A program made the position numbers and the translations under genes. From positions 62,001 through 126,000 of the forward strand of contig NZ_MIEQ01000027.1 in the NCBI RefSeq assembly GCF_001968815.1: a stretch of 64,000 nt of DNA. The letters are read 5' to 3'. The DNA comes from Motiliproteus sp. MSK22-1. Lineage in GTDB: Bacteria; Pseudomonadota; Gammaproteobacteria; Pseudomonadales; Balneatricaceae. The notes under the pieces are model-generated. The model did not search any database, was not told the origin of the DNA, and was given only the letters and a program-made list of their open reading frames with translations. Shown here one piece after another: positions 43,851-52,626 of the stretch. Position 1 is the stretch's first letter, and each line of letters opens with the position of its first letter.

Positions 43851-45061
43851 AGAGAGTGCCCCGTTCTGTTCTTATCGCCAGTTGGGGGAGCCTGCTGAGC
43901 GCTGTCCTGTTTGTGATAGCGCTAGTGTTAAGCGCAGATCCACCCCATGACGGCTCGACCAGGCATCCGTCAGGATCAAGGCTTCAGCTTGATTCTTTGA
44001 TGGGGAGTGAAAGCAGTCAAGCAGGATTTATTGAAGCGAAAGAAGGCGTTTCTCTGGTCTTTCCCAGAGACCACGCATCCCACTCAGGGTTTCAGAATGA
44101 ATGGTGGTACTTAACGGGCAATTTACGGGATAAAAATGATCCGCAGCAGCTGTTTGGATTCCAGTTCACGCTCTTTCGATTTGCTCTGGCGCCTATGAAT
44201 AATTCAAGCTTGGAAAAATCAGATAACCCCTGGCTGGAACCGCAAATTTACATGGCTCACTTTGCCATAACCCATGTTGATGACGGAGAGCATCGAGCGG
44301 GAGAGCGTTTTAGTCGCCAGGGACCTGGGCTGGCCGGTGCCAGATGGATGAAAACGGATGAGGTCAATACTGCTGAGCCATTTCTGAAACTGTGGCTGGC
44401 TAACTGGTTTATGCAAAGTCACGGGCAGAAAGATCTGTTTCCAATGACTATAGCGGCCTTTGATTCGGATAAAAAGATCGGCTTAACGCTGGAGGCGATC
44501 ACCACTAAACCAATGGTACTGCAAGGTAATAAGGGCGTTAGTTTGAAAAACCTTGAAGGGGGAGCATCATTTTATTACTCCTATCCTCGGTTATCTGTTG
44601 ATGGTCAACTGCAATGGCAAGGGCAGCAATATGCGGTCGATGGCCTGGCCTGGTTTGATCATGAATGGAGTAGCAATAGCCTGGCGGACTATCAGCAGGG
44701 GTGGGACTGGTTCAGCCTGCAATTGGATGATGGTCGTGAACTGATGTATTACCGTTTTCGCAACCGGGATGGTAGTAAGGGATTAAGTCACTTTAATCTA
44801 ATCGATACGACAGGGCGAAGCCTGGCTCTTGAACCAGATGCTGTTGAGCTTTCACCATTGGACGAGTGGCTCAGCCCTGAGGGAGCTGTGTATCCTTCAG
44901 GTTGGCAGTTAAGGGTTCCTGATCAAGATCTGAACCTTGAAATACAGCCTCTGGTCAAAGATCAGTTAATGGATTTATCTGTCCGTTATTGGGAAGGAGC
45001 CGTAAAGGTTACAGGATCTCATCAGGGAAGAGGATATGTGGAACTGTCCGGGTACGAATAG
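43847..45061 (+). CDS. AttH/CrtC-like lipocalin-family protein
   Basis: 404 residues: N-terminal membrane anchor or signal (VLIASWGSLLSAVLFVIALVLSA), then the two lipocalin-like domains of the CrtC/AttH family with FPRDHASHSGFQNEWWYLTGNL, FQFTLFRFAL, YMAHFAITHVDDG and DGLAWFDHEWSS. CrtC hydrates carotenoids, but no carotenoid genes are near; a periplasmic accessory or lipid-binding role for the ABC system is more likely. The GTG start overlaps the permease stop; a TTG three codons earlier is possible. Confidence 0.82.
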   Translation: MKRVPRSVLIASWGSLLSAVLFVIALVLSADPPHDGSTRHPSGSRLQLDSLMGSESSQAGFIEAKEGVSLVFPRDHASHSGFQNEWWYLTGNLRDKNDPQQLFGFQFTLFRFALAPMNNSSLEKSDNPWLEPQIYMAHFAITHVDDGEHRAGERFSRQGPGLAGARWMKTDEVNTAEPFLKLWLANWFMQSHGQKDLFPMTIAAFDSDKKIGLTLEAITTKPMVLQGNKGVSLKNLEGGASFYYSYPRLSVDGQLQWQGQQYAVDGLAWFDHEWSSNSLADYQQGWDWFSLQLDDGRELMYYRFRNRDGSKGLSHFNLIDTTGRSLALEPDAVELSPLDEWLSPEGAVYPSGWQLRVPDQDLNLEIQPLVKDQLMDLSVRYWEGAVKVTGSHQGRGYVELSGYE

Positions 45062-45242
45062 CCACCAGCTATCTAATTTTAGTAAACTGGCAGTAACAGA
45101 ATACCTGTAGAATGGTTGGCTAAATTTGTTAGCTTCCTTCATTTTTTTAATGAAAATAGGGGAAGATAAGCTATGCTAAAAGACTCAGGAAACAGTGAAA
45201 AATCTCATGGATTTCTTCGTTGATCCCCTGCAGGGAGACTCT

Positions 45243-45554
45243 ATGCAAACGGCTAAGTTCTTTGTTGGTCAGTTGATTCATCATCGTTTATTTGATTATC
45301 GTGGCGTTATTGTCGATGTGGATCCATCGTTTATGCTATCCGAGGAATGGTATCAACAAATTGCCAAAAGCCGCCCAGCCAAAGATCAGCCTTGGTACCG
45401 GGTACTGGTTCACAATGCAATTCACGAAACCTATGTGGCCGAAAGTAACCTGGAACTGGATACCGAGAACGAACCTATCAGCCACCCGGAGGTTGCAAAC
45501 TTTTTTGATGCCTTTGTGGATGGTCACTACGTAATGAATATTCAGACCAACTAG
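45243..45554 (+). CDS. hspQ: Heat-shock protein HspQ
   Basis: 103 residues (E. coli 105). FFVGQLIHHRLFDYRGVIVDVDP, QPWYRVLVHNAIHETYVAESNL and HPEVANFFDAF are the YccV/HspQ signature blocks. HspQ is a small stress protein that acts as a specificity factor for Lon. The start at 45243 (MQTAKFFVGQ) has GGGAG upstream. Confidence 0.92.
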   Translation: MQTAKFFVGQLIHHRLFDYRGVIVDVDPSFMLSEEWYQQIAKSRPAKDQPWYRVLVHNAIHETYVAESNLELDTENEPISHPEVANFFDAFVDGHYVMNIQTN

Positions 45555-45747
45555 TGGATGCTGATTAACGATAGTCCCAAGTCTAACCGCCTCTGGTATT
45601 CGATTTTCAACATGTGATAACAACCTGTGTTAATCCTTCGTAATAGTGAAATGTCTGCTGCAGTTGCGTTATCCTTAAGCGGCTGTCGACGATCACCTGT
45701 TACCGGTAATCTCGCATCAGTGTTAATCGGATCATCAGGGGATATGT

Positions 45748-46488
45748 ATGCGCAAAGACAAAAGCCAAATCCGGATATTGTTACTTCAGATTCGTAACGA
45801 AGCCCAAACCCGGAGGGAAGAGCTGGAGAGTTTTGCCCGCTACAGTGACTTACCCGTTGATCAGTTTTCCGTGCTCAATGTTTTTGATACACCCGAGTTC
45901 GATGAATCAGTCCTGAAAGGCTACGATGCTCTATACGTTGGAGGTTCCAGTGAAGCAAGCGTACTGGAACCGGAAAAATATCCCTTTGTGCTACCTGCTC
46001 AAGAACTGTTGCGCCGTTGCATTGATTTACAGGTTCCCGTTTTTGCCTCATGTTTTGGTCATCAATTGGCGGTAATGGCACTGGGAGGCACCATCGTCCA
46101 TGATGAAAAGGATTTTGAAATGGGAACCATCCCAATCAAGCTGGACCAACCGGCGTCTGAAGACCTTCTTTTTCACGATGTTACCGACGGATTCCTAGCG
46201 GTATCAGTGCATCGGGAAAGAGCTTCTGAACCACCGGTAAACTGTACACAATTAGCCTGCACGCAGGATTGCTGCCATTCATTTAAGGTAAACAATGCGG
46301 AGTTCTGGACCACCCAATTCCACCCGGAAGTTGATCTGCAAACGTTAATTGACCGACTGACTTTGTTTAAAGAAAAGTACACCGATGGTGATGGGCACCT
46401 GCAAGCGGTATTGGATAATGCTCAGGAGACACCGGAGTCCAATAACCTGCTGAAGAAGTTTGTGGATCGGGTTTTGGTTGCCGGATAA
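45748..46488 (+). CDS. Class I glutamine amidotransferase-like protein (GMP-synthase-like)
   Basis: 246 residues: YDALYVGGSSEASVLEPEK oxyanion region, nucleophile in VFASCFGHQLAVMALGG and the catalytic His-Glu in TTQFHPEVD. All triad residues are present, so it should hydrolyse glutamine or gamma-glutamyl compounds. It is a stand-alone GATase without a synthetase domain; PuuD-like or YfeJ-like roles are possible. AGGGGA lies before the ATG. Two strong hairpins follow the stop. Confidence 0.82.
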   Translation: MRKDKSQIRILLLQIRNEAQTRREELESFARYSDLPVDQFSVLNVFDTPEFDESVLKGYDALYVGGSSEASVLEPEKYPFVLPAQELLRRCIDLQVPVFASCFGHQLAVMALGGTIVHDEKDFEMGTIPIKLDQPASEDLLFHDVTDGFLAVSVHRERASEPPVNCTQLACTQDCCHSFKVNNAEFWTTQFHPEVDLQTLIDRLTLFKEKYTDGDGHLQAVLDNAQETPESNNLLKKFVDRVLVAG

Positions 46489-46491
46489 GGA

Positions 46492-46550
46492 GCCAGAGAG
46501 CCTGTAAATAACTCTGGCAGTTACACAGAATCATTTACAGGCTCTCTGGC
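46492..46550. repeat. Perfect 18-bp inverted repeat after the GATase gene
   Basis: GCCAGAGAGCCTGTAAAT (46492-46509) and ATTTACAGGCTCTCTGGC (46533-46550), loop 23 bases. It starts four bases after the stop codon and has no T-run of its own. Confidence 0.9.
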
Positions 46551-46551
46551 C

Positions 46552-46605
46552 CCGGTATATACAGCAGATATTTTCTAATATGCGTATATACCGGTTTTTA
46601 TTTTT
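46552..46605 (+). terminator. Rho-independent terminator between GATase and tautomerase genes
   Basis: CCGGTATATAC (46552-46562) and GTATATACCGG (46584-46594) form an 11-bp stem, with an inner ATATT/AATAT helix, followed by TTTTTATTTTT. On the plus strand it ends the GATase transcript. Confidence 0.8.
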
Positions 46606-46617
46606 ACAGGTCTTTCT

Positions 46618-46824
46618 CTAGGTGCTCGCTGTTTTGCGCAGTTTGGTTACCTGATCAAAGCCGATGCCCCAGTTATCTGTATTAACCTCATCGATTACGA
46701 CAAAGGTTGTTTCAGGGTTTTTATTAAGAACATCCACTAATAATTGGGTCGTACCGTTTATCAGCGCTTCTTTTTGTTCTTTAGTCACATTTTCATCCGT
46801 TACTTTAATGCTAACATAGGGCAT
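46618..46824 (-). CDS. 4-oxalocrotonate tautomerase-family enzyme
   Basis: 68 residues starting MPYVSIKVTDENVTKEQKEALI. After Met removal Pro1 is the general base of the family; length and beta-alpha-beta plan match. The reaction is keto-enol tautomerisation or a related step on an unknown substrate. Third gene of the minus-strand operon with the GST and NTF2-like genes, each preceded by a good binding site. Confidence 0.88.
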   Translation of the reverse strand: MPYVSIKVTDENVTKEQKEALINGTTQLLVDVLNKNPETTFVVIDEVNTDNWGIGFDQVTKLRKTAST

Positions 46825-46940
46825 GATTGTTTCTCTTTTATCAGGTTAGCCTGAAATATTAAGATTGGAACAGTCGGCTGCTTTTCTGTTTGTTAATGTC
46901 CGTTCGAAGTATTCGACCGAATTGGAGTCGACAGCTAAGG

Positions 46941-47357
46941 CTAAGGTGTAATCATTGCCCGCAACGACTCTGCTCGCAAATCGGTATACATCTTATTGAC
47001 GATCAACCAGCGGCCGTTTTCTTTCAGAAGGCCCAGAAAATCAAGATAAAAGTGATCAAATAGCGGGCACTCCAGTTTTACCATGGCTTGGTCTTTTATG
47101 ATTTCAATTGAAAGCAGCTTAAAGTCATATGGCCGGCCCTGTTGTTCAGGTACTGGTCTGTTTGCAACAGCTTCCAGCCATTGCTCAAGACTGCGGCATA
47201 AACCCGGTGCTTTCAGATAGGCATCCGGATGGAAAATGGCCCGTAGCTTTGATTCCTCTCCATGATGTAAGCCGTCAAAATAGTCCCGCACAACGGCTAT
47301 TACTGACTCAAACTCGTTGGCACCAAAATCACCGCCAGGCACTGCATTTGTTTCCAT
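46941..47357 (-). CDS. NTF2-like (lumazine-binding-type) protein
   Basis: 138 residues of the cone-shaped NTF2/SnoaL superfamily: EFESVIAVVRDYFDGLHHGEESKLRAIFHPDAYLKAPG and LECPLFDHFYLDFLGLLKENGRWLIVNKMYTD, the putative lumazine-binding subgroup. It binds or turns over a small molecule; which one is unknown. AGGAGA precedes the ATG. It lies between GST and tautomerase genes, suggesting a small detoxification or electrophile pathway. Confidence 0.8.
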   Translation of the reverse strand: METNAVPGGDFGANEFESVIAVVRDYFDGLHHGEESKLRAIFHPDAYLKAPGLCRSLEQWLEAVANRPVPEQQGRPYDFKLLSIEIIKDQAMVKLECPLFDHFYLDFLGLLKENGRWLIVNKMYTDLRAESLRAMITP

Positions 47358-47408
47358 AAATTTTCTCCTGTAATCGTCGACAGTCTGGAGCTGTTGTAAG
47401 CTATAGTG

Positions 47409-48017
47409 CTAAGCGGCTGATTGCTGCTGTTCAGCGGATAGAGCGCGTTGGAAACTCGGCATGGACTGAATCGCATCAAGCATTCTTTGAGTGTTAGCTC
47501 CAAACTGGATCTTTACCGGAAAGCTGGCTCCCCATCGGGAATATACAGTCAGCATAATATCGGCTGCCGAAGGCTGATCACCTCCAAGAAAACTTTGGTT
47601 TTCCAGTTGCTGCTCTACCACTTGCCAGAGGCTGGAAATTGCTGTGGCAGCCGCGTCAAAGGCTGATTTTTTGATTTTCTGATCGGTAATGTTCTGAGCA
47701 ATAAAAAACAGGCGACCGTAGGCGGGATGCATCGTAGCATTGGCGAACATTATATCCTGGATTGCTTGCTCGCGAGCCGTTCCAATGGCTGGCAGCATGG
47801 TATTCGGATGCTTATTGAGCAGGTATAGGATCACTGCAGCGCCTTCTCGGCGTGTCGTGCCATTTTCAATCAGTACCGGTACCGTGCCGACAGGGTTGAT
47901 TGCCGTAAAGTTCTCGACTTTCTGCTTGTCGATAATTTCAACCGTCTGGTCCAACTGATGAAGAATTACTTGAGTTGCCAGTGAGCAAGCGCCGGGTAGG
48001 TAATACAGAGTGTACAT
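47409..48017 (-). CDS. Glutathione S-transferase
   Basis: 202 residues: N-terminal thioredoxin-like domain with YYLPGACSLATQVILHQL (Ser as likely catalytic residue of the beta class region), NPVGTVPVL (cis-Pro) and REGAAVILYLL (glutathione-binding Glu), then an all-helical domain ending FLGGDQPSAADIMLTVYSRW. It conjugates glutathione to electrophiles in the cytosol. First gene of a three-gene operon divergent from a LysR gene. Confidence 0.88.
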   Translation of the reverse strand: MYTLYYLPGACSLATQVILHQLDQTVEIIDKQKVENFTAINPVGTVPVLIENGTTRREGAAVILYLLNKHPNTMLPAIGTAREQAIQDIMFANATMHPAYGRLFFIAQNITDQKIKKSAFDAAATAISSLWQVVEQQLENQSFLGGDQPSAADIMLTVYSRWGASFPVKIQFGANTQRMLDAIQSMPSFQRALSAEQQQSAA

Positions 48018-48142
48018 AGTCGTGTCCTTATTATTGGATAAATTGTTAGATTTCGCGTGTGTCGTTTTCTGGAGAATGAGTAACCACAGGGAGAAGTCTA
48101 CGGCTGCTAATTGTTTGTATATATAGCTACAATAAGAACTAT

Positions 48143-48163
48143 CTGTTTCCGCAAGGGAAACAG
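48143..48163. promoter_or_regulatory. Palindrome upstream of the LysR gene, probable operator
   Basis: CTGTTTCC (48143-48150) and GGAAACAG (48156-48163) with loop GCAAG, in the divergent GST/LysR region. TTTTGTTTTTAT follows on the plus strand, so a small terminator is the alternative reading. Position favours an operator. Confidence 0.45.
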
Positions 48164-48203
48164 TTTTGTTTTTATCAGCGTCTCCCCGGAATGAAATTTT
48201 TCT

Positions 48204-49097
48204 ATGGATAAACTACGCGCAATGCAGCTGTTTGTACGTCTGGCTGACCTGGGTAGCTTTACGCGGGTCGCGGAGCAGACTAATGCTTCCAAATCGATGA
48301 TCAGTAAGGAGATAAGCCGCCTTGAGCAGGCGTTAGGTGCTCGTCTGCTGCACCGTTCTACACGTAGTGTTCAGTTGACTCACGTAGGCGAAGGCTATTT
48401 GCAACGAGCGCGGGAGATTTTGGAGAAGCTTGATGATGCCGATAGTTTTGTCCAGGATCTTCAACAGCATCCTCGCGGTAAATTGAAGATTAATGCGCCG
48501 ATGGCCCTAGGTATTACCGACCTGTCTTCCTTGTTTGCGGATTTTATGCGGACGTACCCGGATATTGAGTTGGATCTTCATTTGGGGGATGAAACGGTTG
48601 ATCTGGTAGAGCAGGGGTTCGATTTGGGTTTCCGAGCATCCAGTCGACCGATTGATTCGAATTATGTTGGGCGTCCTTTGATTCGCTTTAAGTATCGCGT
48701 CTGCGTGGCACCTGAGTATTTGAGAGAACACTCTGCGATTAACTTACCGCGAGATCTGAAAGATCATAATTGTTTTGTATACAGTTATTTCCAGGGAAAG
48801 AATATCTGGCCCATCGAAGATGGTATTGCCGTTAAGGGGACACTGCGGGTTAACAGTACAATTTTTATGATGGAGGCCATTAAAGGCGGTCGGGGAGTCG
48901 GATTCATTCCAGACTTTGTCTGCCGGGAAGCGCTGGAAAAAGGAGAGGTTGTCGAAGTTTTAGCGAACTCTGAAAGACCTGACCTGACTCTCTATGCCCT
49001 CTATCCGGCGCGACATTTTGTACCTTCAAAGCTTGTCCAATGCATAGAATATCTTGAGCAATGGTTTGCCCATAAAGCAGTGAGTCTCGCTAAATGA
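48204..49097 (+). CDS. LysR-family regulator of the GST operon
   Basis: 297 residues: winged helix (MDKLRAMQLFVRLADLGSFTRVAEQTNASKSMISKEISRLEQALGARLLHRSTRSVQLTHVG) and a two-lobed effector domain (about 90-295). Belongs to the CrgA/DsdC-like branch, as does the gene at 4471. Divergent from the GST-NTF2-tautomerase operon (186 bp), which it most likely controls in response to an electrophile or quinone. Confidence 0.87.
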   Translation: MDKLRAMQLFVRLADLGSFTRVAEQTNASKSMISKEISRLEQALGARLLHRSTRSVQLTHVGEGYLQRAREILEKLDDADSFVQDLQQHPRGKLKINAPMALGITDLSSLFADFMRTYPDIELDLHLGDETVDLVEQGFDLGFRASSRPIDSNYVGRPLIRFKYRVCVAPEYLREHSAINLPRDLKDHNCFVYSYFQGKNIWPIEDGIAVKGTLRVNSTIFMMEAIKGGRGVGFIPDFVCREALEKGEVVEVLANSERPDLTLYALYPARHFVPSKLVQCIEYLEQWFAHKAVSLAK

Positions 49098-49407
49098 GTC
49101 AGGGTTTGGTTGAACCTTAATCCTTTTTTGTTATTGCGCCTCGTTCTCTGGATGTTACAGGACAGAGTTTTAAGCCTTGGCTGTAGCAGGGGGCTGGAGC
49201 ATTTGCTGTCTTTGGGGTACAGCTTAACCAAAAATAACAGGCACAGTGGCTGAATTGGTTAGCCTGTGCACTTTATTGTTTAAATTTTTGCATCTGTACC
49301 TTTTTTTTCGACAGAGTAGCCTATCACTACTGGTTTTACGCCGTTATGTACCGTTTAAATTAGGTGGCATATAACTCACTTGTATGGCTTAAAAGGAGCA
49401 TTTTACT
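49098..49407. other. Intergenic region after the LysR gene
   Basis: 310 bp with one terminator (see 49241) and no gene. The promoter of the oxidase-subunit pair should lie at 49270-49390; TTTAAATT-rich sequence is present but no clear hexamers. Confidence 0.3.
49241..49280 (+). terminator. Terminator-like hairpin after the LysR gene
   Basis: GCACAGTGGCT and AGCCTGTGC pair (two-base bulge) around GAATTGGTT, followed by ACTTTATTGTTT. Confidence 0.5.
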
Positions 49408-50037
49408 GTGGTAGGTACCCCTGCGGTCACAGCGCGGGAGGCGGCGGATGTAGTAGCCCCTCCGGCTGTTGATCTGCCAAAAGATAATAGAATTCCGGGA
49501 AATGGTGCGGTCTGGGTTGGCATTTACGCAGAAATGAGTGAATTTGCGTTGATGTTTCTGGTTTATTTTATTGCCAAGGTGCACTACCAGGAAGTTTTCA
49601 ACCAGGGGCCTTTACAGCTCAATACTCAGGCGGGAACTTTAAATACGCTGGCTTTATTGACCAGTAGCTATTGTGTTGCCAAAGCGATGGCTTGCGTCCG
49701 GATGAACCGGATTAACCTGGCGATACGCTGGCTCTGGGGGACCATCGTCTGTGCCTTATTCTATCTGGTGGTTAAAGGTTGGGAATATCAATGGAATATG
49801 GAGCAGGGGATTGAAATAGAAACCAATCTTTTCTTTACCGTTTATTACTACATGACATTCAATCACTTCTTGCATGTGGGTTGGGGTGGTGGAGCCATTC
49901 TCTGGGCTATTTTCAGACTCAAGAGTGGCGGCTATACCGCAGAAGACCATGAGGGAATGGAAGCTATTGCGTGCTATTGGCATATGATTGATTTGGTATG
50001 GATTATTATCTTTCCGCTACTCTACGTATTAAGGTGA
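49408..50037 (+). CDS. Haem-copper oxidase subunit III-like protein (NorE-like)
   Basis: 209 residues with about five membrane helices after a 30-residue Pro-rich cytoplasmic start: AVWVGIYAEMSEFALMFLVYF, LALLTSSYCVAKAM, and helices to LVWIIIFPLLYVL. The SSYCVAKA and YYMTFNHFLHVGWGG segments fit subunit III of cytochrome oxidases, especially NorE. No subunit I or II gene lies here, so it may serve a nitric oxide reductase or oxidase encoded elsewhere. GTG start with AGGAG upstream; stop overlaps the next gene region by a few bases. Confidence 0.75.
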   Translation: MVGTPAVTAREAADVVAPPAVDLPKDNRIPGNGAVWVGIYAEMSEFALMFLVYFIAKVHYQEVFNQGPLQLNTQAGTLNTLALLTSSYCVAKAMACVRMNRINLAIRWLWGTIVCALFYLVVKGWEYQWNMEQGIEIETNLFFTVYYYMTFNHFLHVGWGGGAILWAIFRLKSGGYTAEDHEGMEAIACYWHMIDLVWIIIFPLLYVLR

Positions 50038-50042
50038 TGAGG

Positions 50043-50336
50043 ATGGTTACCCTATCAAACTATAAAATCCAGAACTATGTATGGCTGGCCTTGATGGTAA
50101 TGACACTTGGCAGCGCCTTTATTGCTGAGTCTGCTGAACCGAGCCTGCTGGTAACGCTGGCTATTGCCGGTACCGTTGGGCTCAAGGGGTGGTTAGTGGT
50201 TGATCGTTTTATGGAGCTGCGTAATGCTCACCCCTATATCCGCTTTTCAATGAACCTTTATTTCATTATGTTGCCGCTGGTTATCCTGATTGTTTACCTG
50301 ATTCCGGAATCTATTGCAGACCTGACGCGATTATAA
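50043..50336 (+). CDS. Prokaryotic cytochrome oxidase subunit IV-like protein (NorF-like)
   Basis: 97 residues with three helices: YVWLALMVMTLGSAFIA, SLLVTLAIAGTVGLKGWLVVDRFMELRNA and YFIMLPLVILIVYLIPE, matching COX4_pro. AAGG at 50031-50034 overlaps the end of the preceding gene, so the two are translationally linked. NorF and CoxIV proteins are assembly or stability subunits. ATG 50037 is an alternative start. Confidence 0.75.
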   Translation: MVTLSNYKIQNYVWLALMVMTLGSAFIAESAEPSLLVTLAIAGTVGLKGWLVVDRFMELRNAHPYIRFSMNLYFIMLPLVILIVYLIPESIADLTRL

Positions 50337-50466
50337 CCGAACTGATGTTAACTACTTGTTTGACTGTCTAATCGTTTGATACTGTTGAGGCTTTGTGGAA
50401 TGCTGACAGCGTAGTTAGCTTGTTTCCGTATAAAGCAATAAAGACAGTTAGATGAGACGGAAGAAA

Positions 50467-51027
50467 ATGAGTAAATGGGATTCCGAGACGGCCGAATGGT
50501 ATGCAGAAAAATACGGTGAATATGCAACTAACAGGCTTGGCACAGCGGCCGTGGAGTTCTCTCCAGAATCCACCGTTGTTGATATTGGTTGCGGTACCGG
50601 GTCTGCTTTAAGGCATGCCGCGAAGCAGGTTACCAATGGTGTTTTAATTGGCATTGATCCCGTGCCTCGTATGGTTGAGATAGCACGAGAGAAAACTGCC
50701 ACGGATGTTGCTGCTGATCGAATTCACTTTTATCAAGGGGCTGCTGAGAGCTTGCCGCTAGAGGATGCATCGGCTGATTTTGTACTGGCTTTTGATTCGT
50801 TCGATCATTGGCAGGATCAGCATCAGGGGCTAAAAGAAGTTCGGCGTGTACTCACTCCTGATGGGGCGTTCGTGATTGTCAAAGATGGCGGACTTCCCTG
50901 TGGATCTGAGGCTAAAAGTGAGCTCTTTGAAGCATTGGAACGGGCTGGTTTCAAGGTAGTTAAAGATAAAACCATGGAAGGTGAGGGGGTTGAATTGACT
51001 TTATGGGTGTGTAAAACGACTATTTAA
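50467..51027 (+). CDS. Class I SAM-dependent methyltransferase
   Basis: 186 residues: VVDIGCGTGSALRHAAK (motif I), LIGIDPVPRMVEIAREK (acidic residue of motif II), ESLPLEDASADFVLAFDSFDHWQD (motif IV region) and VRRVLTPDGAFVIVKDGG (motif VI). Resembles UbiE-type small-molecule methyltransferases. The start at 50467 has GGAAG upstream; ATG 50452 is possible. Substrate unknown; it stands alone. Confidence 0.83.
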   Translation: MSKWDSETAEWYAEKYGEYATNRLGTAAVEFSPESTVVDIGCGTGSALRHAAKQVTNGVLIGIDPVPRMVEIAREKTATDVAADRIHFYQGAAESLPLEDASADFVLAFDSFDHWQDQHQGLKEVRRVLTPDGAFVIVKDGGLPCGSEAKSELFEALERAGFKVVKDKTMEGEGVELTLWVCKTTI

Positions 51028-51215
51028 ACTACAGTCGCCTTGCCTTCGATCTGTGACTTTTAACTTGCCAGATAGCTAGTACCAGGCCAACCTCCTTCTT
51101 GCTAATGTTCCGCTCGTTGTGGGGGGATGGATTTGCTGGAGAAATCAGCCGGAAGCCCCCAGAATTATGTAGCATAACCTATACTAAGACCTGTTTTGAT
51201 GAATGGATTCGGAAA

Positions 51216-51362
51216 ATGAGAATTCTGACGATTTTAGCTATCTGGATACTGCTTTCGACCTCTGTTTTCGCGCAGAGTGACGTGATTCTAACCACTGGAG
51301 AGTGTCCAACTTACAGCTCAGAGCAACAAAAGCACAATGCTGTTTTCTCCCACATCCTCTAA
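51216..51362 (+). CDS. Possible 48-residue exported peptide
   Basis: ATG at 51216 encodes a clean signal sequence (MRILTILAIWILLSTSVFA) and 29 mature residues with one Cys, ending FSHIL. GGA lies a few bases upstream. The frame may be the remnant of a longer exported protein. No family is recognised. Confidence 0.35.
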   Translation: MRILTILAIWILLSTSVFAQSDVILTTGECPTYSSEQQKHNAVFSHIL

Positions 51363-51414
51363 AACGATGCAAAACCAAATTGATGTAAAGCCAGCAAGAG
51401 CTGAGGAAGCGTAG

Positions 51415-52017
51415 ATGGTTAATTTTGAAGCGGGTGAGAAAGAGTATCTGTCCAAAAACTTCAACAGTCTGGATTTTTCGAAGGCTGAAATCTGCTATAA
51501 AGAATTTGATGGCTGTACCTTTAAAAACTGCGATTTCAGTGAAGCCATCTTCCGCAAGTGCGCATTTATGGATTGCAGCTTTGAAAAATGTAATTTAAGC
51601 GTTGTTAAGCTTGAATACAGCAAGTTCTCAAATGTCTTCTTTGATGAGTGCAAGGTTATTGGTGTTGACTGGACTAAAGCAACCTGGCCAGATATAGCCC
51701 TGCACAGTTCGATTAAATTTAATCGATGTATTATCAATGACTCGTCATTTTTCGGGCTTAGCTTACAGCAGATTGTAATTGAAGATTGCAAAGCCGAGGA
51801 TGTGGATTTTAGGGAGGGAGATTTCAGTGATGCCATTTTTACTTATACGAATTTCTCCAATAGTTTGTTTAATAAGACAAATCTAACGGGTTCTGATTTT
51901 ACCGAGGCAACTGATTACAACATCAACATCTATGACAATGAAGTCAAAGGGGCCAGGTTTTGTCGTTATGAAGCGGCAAGCTTACTTCATAGTCTGGGCA
52001 TCGAACTGGTGGACTAA
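51415..52017 (+). CDS. Pentapeptide-repeat protein
   Basis: 200 residues forming a right-handed quadrilateral beta-helix: repeats such as FDGCTFKNCDFSEAIFRKC and TNFSNSLFNKTNLTGSDFTEA across about 15-180, with a WTKATWPDIALH interruption near residue 85. The end RYEAASLLHSLGIELVD resembles the C-terminal dimerisation helix of Qnr-type proteins. Such proteins can mimic DNA and protect gyrase, but the Qnr-specific loops are not evident, so quinolone resistance should not be assumed. Confidence 0.82.
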   Translation: MVNFEAGEKEYLSKNFNSLDFSKAEICYKEFDGCTFKNCDFSEAIFRKCAFMDCSFEKCNLSVVKLEYSKFSNVFFDECKVIGVDWTKATWPDIALHSSIKFNRCIINDSSFFGLSLQQIVIEDCKAEDVDFREGDFSDAIFTYTNFSNSLFNKTNLTGSDFTEATDYNINIYDNEVKGARFCRYEAASLLHSLGIELVD

Positions 52018-52202
52018 GGTCTTCTGTAAACCTATCCACGCGTGTGTTTGGCATCGTTGTTGTGGGGCGGCTAGGTTATCAGCAGGCAATCCATCGGTTC
52101 CACTGTGTAATTGAAATACTTTGGTTCGATATTGGAGTAAGATGGCGGCGAGCTGGTGTAATATTTGATCTGCTTTTTTGGCGGTCAATCTTTAGGATAG
52201 AT

Positions 52203-52508
52203 ATGAAAAAAACATTTTTACTTACTCACCCCAAAATCAAAGTTGCCAGATTGGTTGATTCAATTAAGCACGATGTAAAAAAATACCTGAGAAGAGAACG
52301 GAATAAGAAGCTACCCGTAGGGGTTGATTTTTTGGATTTCGACTGCAAATACGGACATACAGAAAAGGAAGCCAGGGTTATTCATCTGTCAGAAATAAAT
52401 AAATGTATCGATGAAGCTGAACAACTCCAGTTAGGGTCATTTTATCTGGAAATTCTGGCAAAGCCCGGATACCGGACAAAAAAACAGGATTCTGATTTCT
52501 CAGACTAG
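52203..52508 (+). CDS. DUF6172-family protein
   Basis: 101 residues: MKKTFLLTHPKIKVARLVDSIKHDVKKYLRRERNKKLP, VDFLDFDCKYG, HLSEINKCIDEAEQ and FYLEILAKPGYRTKK match a conserved, basic, uncharacterised gammaproteobacterial family recalled as DUF6172. AGGATA precedes the ATG at 52203; longer frames upstream are not conserved. Function unknown. Confidence 0.78.
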   Translation: MKKTFLLTHPKIKVARLVDSIKHDVKKYLRRERNKKLPVGVDFLDFDCKYGHTEKEARVIHLSEINKCIDEAEQLQLGSFYLEILAKPGYRTKKQDSDFSD

Positions 52509-52626
52509 CAAGTAATGGCTTAACGTTTTTCCTGTTTTGCTTTTAACCTTTTGATAAAAGAGGGAGAATCAAACTCTCCCTCTTTTTCCGATGTCTCTTC
52601 CCAGTGTTCTCTCGGCTTGAAGAATC

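Noticed and set aside
51415-52017. Calling the pentapeptide-repeat gene qnr
   Set aside because: The C-terminal helix is similar, but length and loop pattern do not match Qnr, so only the fold is named.
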